Positions 1 to 8,479 of a DNA stretch of 64,000 nucleotides are shown here, piece by piece. The notes below the pieces were generated by a model. That model made no database searches and was not told where the DNA came from. It saw only the letters and a program-made list of their open reading frames with translations. Position numbers and translations under genes: made by a program. Positions within the stretch are counted from its first letter, which is position 1. Each line of letters starts with the position of its first letter. Origin of the DNA: Bacillus velezensis (GTDB lineage Bacteria > Bacillota > Bacilli > Bacillales > Bacillaceae); assembly GCF_001461825.1 (NCBI RefSeq), contig NZ_LLZC01000019.1, positions 310,001 through 374,000 of the forward strand. Reading direction: 5' to 3'.

Positions 1-1046
1 TACAGCTTTGTATCTAACATCAGTTCTAATTTTTTGGATAAGTCTAATAATTGTTTAGAATCCAAGCCCATCTCGTAAAAGGAAATATCATTCTTCACTG
101 TTTCAGCAGGTTTTTCAATCATGCCGGCTATCTCTTGGATCAAATTATTTCTGATCATTTCTTTATTGTTCGTTGCGCTGCCGACTTCTTTAGCTTTTTG
201 GGAATGCTCCAGCCTTTGTATTGATTTTTCATTTCTGACTCTTTTCACACCGAATCGCTCATAATAAAAAGCAAGCTCTCCATCAGGCCTGTATACTTCT
301 ATGTCCGCATATAAAATGTCTTTAGAAGGCGGCTGCGTTATACTGTTTTTATCAATATACACAAAACAAGACCCAGTTGTTTTATGCAGTGCCCGGAATG
401 TCTCAATATATATAGGGATAAACGCATTTGTTCCTTCATCCGGCAAGTCTGATGTAAGGATTCCCAACAAGCTGAGAGACCCATCCAAAAATGCGGGATG
501 CATGTAAAAGTCATCTGTATATTCTTTTGAAAGTCCGCTTAAACTGACCTCTCCCAGAATATAATTTTCACCTTCAAATACCGTACCTTCCAATTTCATA
601 AAATCTTTATGAATCAGCCCGCCCCTGCGCAAATTACGATAGGCGGATTCAGCATCCGAAATCCGGACGGCTCCTTTCTTTAATTCTTCGATTGAAATTG
701 TCTTTTCGTTTATCGCATTTTTTCTTATGATTTCCGCCTGCAAGTTGACTGACGCTTCACCTTCCGCCTTTTCAGCGACCCATTTCCTGCTTGTTGTTTC
801 AACAAGCCAGCCGTTTTCTTGTTCCGTAAACTGGAAGGTGACTTTTTTATCAAAATGGACTGACGTCGCAACAGGTTCACGGAATAAAACATGTTTGATT
901 TCAAAACTTCGGGGGGATATCCCTTTCTCAGCTAAAAATCGTGTTATTAAATCCAGATACGTTACGCCGGGTATCGTACGCACTTGATGAAGGACATGGT
1001 CTGAAACAATATAATCGTCATGTTTGACTAATACGCTGAACCTCAT
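1..1046 (-). CDS. mlnH: MlnH, trans-AT PKS (5' part; DH and start of ACP), cut by the window edge
   Basis: This gene runs off the left edge and about 348 codons are visible. It opens directly with a dehydratase (DH) domain: a His-containing motif near residue 15 (HVLHQVRTIP, with Gln where the family has Gly) and a second motif with Asp (HPAFLDGSLS), but without the usual Gln/His four residues later. An acyl carrier protein follows, with the serine motif GLDSKQ close to the edge. The protein has no N-terminal docking helix and is the continuation of the module begun by the C-terminal ketosynthase of MlnG (KS11), parallel to MlnE/MlnF. The start is ATG at 1046, 50 nt after the mlnG stop, with only a weak AAAGG ribosome site. 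By homology with MlnF I expect ACP-ACP-KR next, then the release domain, but these are outside the window. Confidence 0.85.
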   Translation of the reverse strand, partial: MRFSVLVKHDDYIVSDHVLHQVRTIPGVTYLDLITRFLAEKGISPRSFEIKHVLFREPVATSVHFDKKVTFQFTEQENGWLVETTSRKWVAEKAEGEASVNLQAEIIRKNAINEKTISIEELKKGAVRISDAESAYRNLRRGGLIHKDFMKLEGTVFEGENYILGEVSLSGLSKEYTDDFYMHPAFLDGSLSLLGILTSDLPDEGTNAFIPIYIETFRALHKTTGSCFVYIDKNSITQPPSKDILYADIEVYRPDGELAFYYERFGVKRVRNEKSIQRLEHSQKAKEVGSATNNKEMIRNNLIQEIAGMIEKPAETVKNDISFYEMGLDSKQLLDLSKKLELMLDTKL

Positions 1047-1096
1047 GCAACTCGACAACCTTTCTTCTTTTACAAAGTAAAGAAACAGAGCAGGTG

Positions 1097-4000
1097 CTAC
1101 TCTGTTTCATCAATAATTTCAAGAAGCCGTTTTTTATTCTGTTTGATTTGTTTTTTTCGATTTGAATCCGGCCAGTACTCTTTTCTGACAAACTCGGCAG
1201 GCGGCAGCGGAGTTCTGACGGCATGATATGAATCATCCAGGCCGCTTACCAAAAGGTGGGCGTTTGTTCCGCCAAAACCGAAAGCGCTGATGCCCGCCCT
1301 CCGTTTTCCATCCTTCCAGCTTCTCAGCTCTGTATTCGGATAAAAAGGCGACTTTTCAAATTCAAAGCGGGGATTTGGCGTTTCACAATTCAATGTAGGC
1401 GGAATTTCCTTATGCCATATTGATAAAATCACTTTAATGAAACTTGCCGCTCCGGCAGCGCTTAATAAGTGTCCGATATTGGTTTTTACACTTCCTACTC
1501 CGCAAAATTGCGTTTTGTTTGTGTCTCTTCGGAATACTTTTGTCAGAGCCTGTAGCTCAATCGGATCTCCAATCATCGTACCTGTGCCGTGAGTTTCGAC
1601 GTAGCTGACTGATCCGGGAGTGATATCGGCTTTTTCAAATGCATCTTGAATAACCTGCTCTTGAAGCTTAGGATTCGGGGTCGTAATTCCCATTGTCGCA
1701 CCGTCGTTATTAATAGCTGATGCTTCAATGATACCGTATATCCGATCTCCGTCCGCTTTCGCTTTCTCGAGCGGTTTTAACAGAACAGCGCCAAAACCCT
1801 CTCCGGGTACAAAGCCGTTTGCCCTTTCATCAAAAGTAAAACACTGACCGTCCGGCGAAAGAGCTCCTCCTTCTGTTAACATCAGGTAAGGAATTTCATC
1901 CAAAAGCAGATCCGCCCCTCCTGCCAGCGCCATCTCTGAATCACCGTTTTTTATGCTTTGGCAGGCTAAATGAATGCTGACTAATGAAGAAGAACAAGCG
2001 GTATCAGAAACCATGCTTGGACCGTGAAAATTAAAGAAATGCGACACGTGTGAAGCAATAAAGTTTTGACTAAGCCCGACGATGTGGCTGCTGCTTTCTT
2101 TCGGCAGTTTGTGACCGTAGCCGCCCATTCTGGAACCGACAAATACGCCGACTTTTTTTCCCGATAATTCTGTTTCTTCATAACCGGCATCCCGTACAGT
2201 CTGTACACTCGTTTCTAAGAAATGTCTTATCAGCGGGTCCGTTTGGATGGCTTTCTCCTCTTCCATGCGGAAATACTCCGGATCAAAGCTGCCGATTCCA
2301 TTGATAAATCCTCCCCATTTGCTGATGCTTTTTCCCTTTTGCTGCACCGGAGAGTAATTTTCTTCTATATTCCACCGGGAATCAGGTACTTCTTTAATAT
2401 GATTCTTCCCTTTTTTCAGATTGTCCCAAAATTCCTCTTTATCAGCCGCTCCAGGGAACTTACATCCGATTCCGATAACAGCTATCTTTGCAGAGGAAGC
2501 CGTCTGCGGTTCTGTATTTCGGCTCGTCACAGACTGCATATCATGCTGATTGCTGCTTTGAGAATCAGTCTGTTCGATTTGTTTTTTCAACGGCGGCGCC
2601 GTCTTACCGATATATTCCGCAAGACCATGAATCGTGTTGTGTTCAAGAAGCACAGTAGGGTCAATTTTTTTCTGAATCATTGCTTCTATACGATGTATAA
2701 TGCTGACAAGAAGTATAGAATCCACACCGTATTCCTGAAAATCCGTATTTGGGTTAAGCTTTTCAAGGGGAATGCTCAATTCCTCGGCAAATACGGCAGA
2801 AAGTTCACTGACAAGCCCTTCTGAATGATCAAAAGTGTCGGGAGTCTCCTGTCTTCGCACTGGAAATGAAGCCTTGCCGGTTTTATTGATATTCAGGAGA
2901 CTGTCTGCATGAAACACTGTTCCTTTTTTCACGATAGGAATGATATTGGCCGATTTTTTCTCCAGTGCATGATACAAAACCGCCAGTCCTTCCCGTGTGG
3001 AAAGAGAGTCCAATCCCAATTCATCATATAAAGGACTCGTCACAGTACCCATTCCGACTTCTTTCCAGCTCGGCCAATTGATGGACGTGAAATACGTTCT
3101 CCCCTTTTGAAAATGATAAGCCGCGAAATAGTCCATATATGCGTTTGCAGACGCGTAATCAGTCATTCCTTTCGACAGTTTGGGTGACTGTGCAGCAATT
3201 GATGAAAATAGAATAAAGAAATCCAGCGGCCTATTATTAAAAATCCGCTCCAAATTCTGAAGTCCAGTGACTTTCGGGCCGTACACCGTCTTAAATTCAC
3301 TCATTCTTTTATGAATAAAGGCCGGATTTCCGCCGCTGTGCAGTCCGGCACAGTGTATGACACCGCTTATATCTTTAAATTCAATGCTTACTTGGTGAAA
3401 GAATGAACGCAGCCTCTCTTCATTTGTGAGAGAACCGCTGTAATACAGATAGTTGACACCTTTCTCTTCAAAACTTTGAAACAGTTTGATATTGCTGACT
3501 GTCTTTTCGTCCTGTCTGCCCTCTTTCAGCAAATGATCCCATTCACTTCGCAAAGGTAATGGACGCGTCCCCGTCAGCACGAGTTTTTTCACTCCCCGTT
3601 TCACCAAATCTTCAGCTATTGCTCTGCCAATACCCCCTGTCCCGCCGGTAATCACGATGGCTTTATCCGCAGGAAATGAAACAGGCCCGCCGGTATGGAT
3701 TCTTTCTTCTTCAAAATACGGAACATATCTGACGCCGCTGCGGTAGCATACTTCATTCTCTCCGGTACATTGCGCCCTTTCATTCTCAAAGATTTGTTTC
3801 AGCTCATGCGTTTCTTTCATGCTGTCTATATCTATTGTTTTCACATGAGCAAAGCCGTATTCCGCAGAAAGGGCTTTCAGAAAAGCCGCTGATTCTGCCC
3901 CCGTCAGCTTTGGTTTTTCCGCTTTAAATACCTGCAAGCCATTGGTGATTTGTAAAATGGATAATGGTGTTTCCTTTTTACTCCGCTTAATTATTTCTTG

Positions 4001-7000
4001 TATAAATAAGAATTTACCATATGGGATGCCGTTCTGATTGTCACTCTGGTTTCCGATATCTGAGAAATCAAATATATTTTCGACCTGCCGCTCACCGCCC
4101 GAGAAGATCTCACGGATAACGTCGTATGCGTGGTTTTCATCTAATAAAGAACACTTAAACATTTGATCAGAGTGTTTTATAAATGAAGAGTGATGTTTTA
4201 TGACAATCAGATTCTCCTGATCTATATCCGAACAAATGGTGCGGGCAATTGATTCTGTGTCTTGATTTACAAATGCTACTGTCAGTCCGTACTCTTTTGT
4301 TTCGGATGGATTTACAAACGGATTCTCCCTCCATTTTTTTTGCAAGTGATGTTGAAAAGAATGCTGAGGGATCTCTGCCTTCTCAGTCCTGGACGGAACC
4401 CAATAACGTTCTTTTGCAAACGGATAAGTCGGAATTGAGATCCGTTTACCCGGCTGCTGTAAATGTTGATGAACGGATTTCCAGTCGATATCCGCCCCCC
4501 AAACCCATAATTGAGCCAGCTTTTCCGCTTCACCGTTCTCAATAATGGTCTTTACAAACAATTCACCTGCTCTGCCTTCCGTTAACGCCTTCATTTTTTC
4601 AGCGAATGCATCTGCTGATTGCTGATTAACATATACGCCTGGAACTTGCTTGTCACCGCGGCAAAACTCAAATAATTTATCTTTCATTTCTTTAAGAGAG
4701 GTACCGGTAATCGCCGCTCTGGCCTCCATCGCTTCTCTGCCCGATTGTGTAGTGTATGCCAGATCCCGTAAAACGACGCTTTCCGAATGGCCGGCTTCCA
4801 TCACTTCATTCGGGAACATGTTTCTTATCGCTCCGGCATATTCCTTCAATAAGTATTCAGTAACCGCTTGAATGGAGGCGCAATCAGTTAATTCATACAT
4901 CGTGAGTTCAATATGAAACATTTCGTTAATAAAATCCGCCATCCGGCTTAATTCCAAAGGCCCTACGCCAAATTCACTCAGGTGATCAGCAATATTAATT
5001 TCTTCCGGATGGATATGAAGCAATTCCGAAACAAACGGTTTGAGTACTTCATTCACCTTTTCTTTCATATCAGGCTGTTTATCCTTTACTTCAGGACTTA
5101 GTGAACGTTGAATAAAATCTTTCATGTTTTCGGCATACTCAAGAAGACGTTCATTGTCTTTGGCAGATAACAGGACAATATGCGGTTCGTTCTCAACATG
5201 TTCTGTTGAGACGTTTGTTTCTTCATATTCTTCTATAATGATATGAACATTCGTTCCTCCGGCTCCGAATGAGCTGATCCCCGCTCTTCTCGGAACAGTT
5301 ACTGTTTTTCCGTTTTCCTGCAGTTTCGGTTTCTTCCAGTCTTGCAATGACCGCTGTACATAAAAGGGAGATGCTTTAAAATCAATATTTGGATTCAACG
5401 TCTCCGCATGTATGGAAGGAAACAGTTTTTTCAGTTTCATTTGCAAAAGAACCTTTGTCAAACCGGCAATTCCCGCTGCGGCCTCAAGATGGCCGATATT
5501 TGATTTGACAGAACCGATTGAACAATATTGAGTGTGCTCCGTAAATTCCCGAAACGCTTTTGTTAATCCGGTGATCTCAATCGGGTCTCCCAGAGAAGTT
5601 CCCGTTCCGTGAGCTTCAATATAACTAATTGTACGAGGGTCAATACAAGCTTTCTGAAGCGCGTCCTGTATCAGTTCAGACTGACCATTTGGATTAGGAA
5701 CCGTAAAACCGTTTGTTCTCCCTCCGTGATTGACCGCTGTCGCTTTAATCAGCGCATAAATATGATCTCCGTCCCTTACCGCTTCCGCCGCCGGCTTTAA
5801 AAGTACGGATCCCACTCCTTCTCCCGGTACATAACCGTCACCGCCCTCGCCGAATGTACGGCACCGGCCATCACTTGCAAAGAAGCGGCTTTGATTTAAT
5901 AATGTATATTTATTCGGATGAAGCGTAAGATTGACCCCGCCCGCAACAGCAAGGGTGCTTTCTCCTCTTCGTATACTTTCACAGGCTAAGTGAATGGCGT
6001 TAAGAGAGGATGAACACATTGTATCAACCGCCATACTCGGCCCCTTAAAGTTAAAGAAATATGATATTCTGTTTGCTATTGCAGAAAATGGAGACCCGAC
6101 GGCCAGTTCATTTCCTTTAAGTGATTCTTCAACGCCGAAAAATTGATAGCTTCCATATGTGACGCCTGCAAATACTCCGACCTTTTTGCGGGTCAGATCT
6201 GAAGGTTTATAACCCGCATCCTCTATGGTATTGTACACTGTCTCTAAAAAGAGGCGTTCCTGAGGATCAAGAAAAGCCGCTTCTTTCGGTGATATCCGGA
6301 AAAATAAAGGATCAAACCGGTCTGGATTTTTCAGAAAACCTCCCCACTTATAGCAGCTTCCCTCCAGCATTTCCTTCCGGTCATCAGGAATTTCGCTTAC
6401 GCAATCCCGTCCATTCATCAGCACATTCTGGAACTCCCTGATGTTTTCCGCACCCGGGTATCTGCCGCTGACACCGATAATGGCTATATCAGCAGAAAGG
6501 GGATCGGCCGAAATGTGCTCTTTTGAATCTTCTCCTTCAGAGCGTAACGGCGCTTTTGTTTCCACTGGTTTTCTTTTTGGCTTTTTTTGATATGAAACAA
6601 GTTCAGATGTGCCGGCCGGGTTCAGCAGTTTCATCATTCGTTCGCTGTGATGACTCAGGAAATATTCGGCTAACTGCGATATTGAATGATATTCAAAAAA
6701 TAATGTTTTCGACAATCTGCCGATACTTTGCTCCAGCTTTTTGGTCAGACGCATGATCATCACTGAATCAATGCCGTATTTCTCCAGATATTGTTTTTCA
6801 TCTATGAGTGAGGCCGGTAATTTCAATTCCTCTGACATTATATTTTTCAGATAACTGATTATATTTTGTCTTAATTCATCATTTTGCAAATCAGCATCTT
6901 CCTGCTGCTTTAAATGAAAGCTGATTGTGCCGGCACGCTTCAGCACATCCTCAATCTTTTCTTTACGGCCTTTCAGGGCAATCAGCTGTTCAGATGATTG

Positions 7001-8479
7001 ACACAAGCTGTTCTCCAGAGCCTGTATTCCGTCACTGTCATCTAACGGGTCAAGACCGAGTTCCTGTTTCATGTAGGATACTCCTTCATCGTCAATATTC
7101 ATCCCGCCGGAAGTCCATAGCGGCCAATTGACTGACACTACCCTTTCGGCAGACTCTTTTGCGGTCATAACTGCTGCATACTGATCCAGAAAGGCATTGG
7201 CGAAAGCATAGTCACATTGGCCGGCTGAGCCGAAGACTGCCGATGTGGATGAAAACAAGACAAGTAATTCAACTTTCATTTTTTTGATTTCTTCCGCCAG
7301 CCACAGCGTGCCATAAACTTTCGAACCTGTGACTTGATCAATTTCTTCTTTTGTCTTTCTTAAGATAAAAGAGTCACGGAGTACGCCGGCACTGTGAAAT
7401 ACTCCATGTAAGGTGCCGAACTGCTCTTTTGCAAAAGCAAATATCCGTTCAGCATCACTTTGTTTTGAAACATCAGATCGGATATATTCAACTGTTGAAC
7501 CTGAACTTCTTAAATATTCGATCTTTTTCTCCTGCTCTTCAGTTAAATCAGAGCGCCCCGTTAATATGAGATTCGCTTTCCATTTTTCCGACAGATGTTT
7601 TGCCAGAATATAACCGAGACCGCCCAGGCCTCCTGTAATCAGATAATTCCCATGATGTTTCAGCGGCTGGGTTAAATCGAATGAGCCGGCTTTATTATAG
7701 CTTTTCGTAAAACGTCTGCCGTTTTCATAGCGCACTTCAAAATGAATATCCCGTTTTTCGTCAAACTCTCTCTGATATATGTCCGCTATTGCAGGAAGAG
7801 CGGCTCCCGCACCCTCTGATTGCGTGATATTGATAATCTGATAGTGAAAATTGGGGTGTTCCTGGTGAACGGTTTTCACCAATCCGCCGAGCGCATGATG
7901 CAGCGGCAGTTGTTCTTTATTCTCTGTTTGAAAAATATGCGTCAGCTTTATTATCTTTTTCCATTTTAGTTCAATCAGCGCCTGTGTAATATACAGAAGA
8001 GAAAACAATCCGTTTTCCAATTGTTTCTGTATACCTCCTTTACTCATGTCAGCCTGAGAATCAGACCACAAGTGAAGAATCTTTTCGGGCAGCTGATAAT
8101 GATCATGAATGTATCGGAACAGCTTTAGATAATCGTGTTTTTTCACGTGGTTCATACAAATCGTATCATCATGTAAAACAGCAAATTCTTTTCCGCGGAT
8201 GACAAACAAGAGAGTACAGCCCTTAAACAAACCGCTCAATTCTTGTATTTGCCGTTCATTTTCTGCAAAAATCAGGAGCAATCCCGTCAAGGGTACGCTC
8301 TTCTTACTCGGAATGAACGATTCTGTCCATTCCGGCTTGTAATAAAAAAGCGGATGGTTCGATGCCCGTGATTTTTGATTCTGAATGGATGTCACACGGG
8401 CATAGCCTTCGTCAGCCGACATTTGTCCTGTTTGAATCAGATCAAGAATATCGCTGATTTGTTCACGTTTTCCGTTCAT
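1097..8479 (-). CDS. mlnG: MlnG, trans-AT polyketide synthase: KR-ACP-KS10-[ACP-like]-KR-ACP-KS11
   Basis: About 2460 residues. Domains in order: a docking helix pair (1-35); KR (about 50-480, GGLGGLG near 285, YAFAN active-site region); ACP (GIDSVM near 570); KS10 (Cys in DTMCSSS near 822, with HGTGT and NIGH); a serine-less ACP-like insert (GVGPL near 1172); a second KR (GGTGGIG near 1614); ACP (GVDSIL near 1918); and KS11 (DTACSSS near 2162), after which the protein soon ends. The first KR-ACP completes the MlnF KS9 module, where the C7 hydroxyl is made. KS10-KR-ACP and KS11 form a bimodule whose DH sits in MlnH. ATG codons occur at 8482 and 8479; the second has the better distance (7 nt) from GGGGG and shares a base with the mlnF TGA, so the genes are translationally coupled. 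It is homologous throughout to MlnE. Confidence 0.93.
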   Translation of the reverse strand: MNGKREQISDILDLIQTGQMSADEGYARVTSIQNQKSRASNHPLFYYKPEWTESFIPSKKSVPLTGLLLIFAENERQIQELSGLFKGCTLLFVIRGKEFAVLHDDTICMNHVKKHDYLKLFRYIHDHYQLPEKILHLWSDSQADMSKGGIQKQLENGLFSLLYITQALIELKWKKIIKLTHIFQTENKEQLPLHHALGGLVKTVHQEHPNFHYQIINITQSEGAGAALPAIADIYQREFDEKRDIHFEVRYENGRRFTKSYNKAGSFDLTQPLKHHGNYLITGGLGGLGYILAKHLSEKWKANLILTGRSDLTEEQEKKIEYLRSSGSTVEYIRSDVSKQSDAERIFAFAKEQFGTLHGVFHSAGVLRDSFILRKTKEEIDQVTGSKVYGTLWLAEEIKKMKVELLVLFSSTSAVFGSAGQCDYAFANAFLDQYAAVMTAKESAERVVSVNWPLWTSGGMNIDDEGVSYMKQELGLDPLDDSDGIQALENSLCQSSEQLIALKGRKEKIEDVLKRAGTISFHLKQQEDADLQNDELRQNIISYLKNIMSEELKLPASLIDEKQYLEKYGIDSVMIMRLTKKLEQSIGRLSKTLFFEYHSISQLAEYFLSHHSERMMKLLNPAGTSELVSYQKKPKRKPVETKAPLRSEGEDSKEHISADPLSADIAIIGVSGRYPGAENIREFQNVLMNGRDCVSEIPDDRKEMLEGSCYKWGGFLKNPDRFDPLFFRISPKEAAFLDPQERLFLETVYNTIEDAGYKPSDLTRKKVGVFAGVTYGSYQFFGVEESLKGNELAVGSPFSAIANRISYFFNFKGPSMAVDTMCSSSLNAIHLACESIRRGESTLAVAGGVNLTLHPNKYTLLNQSRFFASDGRCRTFGEGGDGYVPGEGVGSVLLKPAAEAVRDGDHIYALIKATAVNHGGRTNGFTVPNPNGQSELIQDALQKACIDPRTISYIEAHGTGTSLGDPIEITGLTKAFREFTEHTQYCSIGSVKSNIGHLEAAAGIAGLTKVLLQMKLKKLFPSIHAETLNPNIDFKASPFYVQRSLQDWKKPKLQENGKTVTVPRRAGISSFGAGGTNVHIIIEEYEETNVSTEHVENEPHIVLLSAKDNERLLEYAENMKDFIQRSLSPEVKDKQPDMKEKVNEVLKPFVSELLHIHPEEINIADHLSEFGVGPLELSRMADFINEMFHIELTMYELTDCASIQAVTEYLLKEYAGAIRNMFPNEVMEAGHSESVVLRDLAYTTQSGREAMEARAAITGTSLKEMKDKLFEFCRGDKQVPGVYVNQQSADAFAEKMKALTEGRAGELFVKTIIENGEAEKLAQLWVWGADIDWKSVHQHLQQPGKRISIPTYPFAKERYWVPSRTEKAEIPQHSFQHHLQKKWRENPFVNPSETKEYGLTVAFVNQDTESIARTICSDIDQENLIVIKHHSSFIKHSDQMFKCSLLDENHAYDVIREIFSGGERQVENIFDFSDIGNQSDNQNGIPYGKFLFIQEIIKRSKKETPLSILQITNGLQVFKAEKPKLTGAESAAFLKALSAEYGFAHVKTIDIDSMKETHELKQIFENERAQCTGENEVCYRSGVRYVPYFEEERIHTGGPVSFPADKAIVITGGTGGIGRAIAEDLVKRGVKKLVLTGTRPLPLRSEWDHLLKEGRQDEKTVSNIKLFQSFEEKGVNYLYYSGSLTNEERLRSFFHQVSIEFKDISGVIHCAGLHSGGNPAFIHKRMSEFKTVYGPKVTGLQNLERIFNNRPLDFFILFSSIAAQSPKLSKGMTDYASANAYMDYFAAYHFQKGRTYFTSINWPSWKEVGMGTVTSPLYDELGLDSLSTREGLAVLYHALEKKSANIIPIVKKGTVFHADSLLNINKTGKASFPVRRQETPDTFDHSEGLVSELSAVFAEELSIPLEKLNPNTDFQEYGVDSILLVSIIHRIEAMIQKKIDPTVLLEHNTIHGLAEYIGKTAPPLKKQIEQTDSQSSNQHDMQSVTSRNTEPQTASSAKIAVIGIGCKFPGAADKEEFWDNLKKGKNHIKEVPDSRWNIEENYSPVQQKGKSISKWGGFINGIGSFDPEYFRMEEEKAIQTDPLIRHFLETSVQTVRDAGYEETELSGKKVGVFVGSRMGGYGHKLPKESSSHIVGLSQNFIASHVSHFFNFHGPSMVSDTACSSSLVSIHLACQSIKNGDSEMALAGGADLLLDEIPYLMLTEGGALSPDGQCFTFDERANGFVPGEGFGAVLLKPLEKAKADGDRIYGIIEASAINNDGATMGITTPNPKLQEQVIQDAFEKADITPGSVSYVETHGTGTMIGDPIELQALTKVFRRDTNKTQFCGVGSVKTNIGHLLSAAGAASFIKVILSIWHKEIPPTLNCETPNPRFEFEKSPFYPNTELRSWKDGKRRAGISAFGFGGTNAHLLVSGLDDSYHAVRTPLPPAEFVRKEYWPDSNRKKQIKQNKKRLLEIIDETE

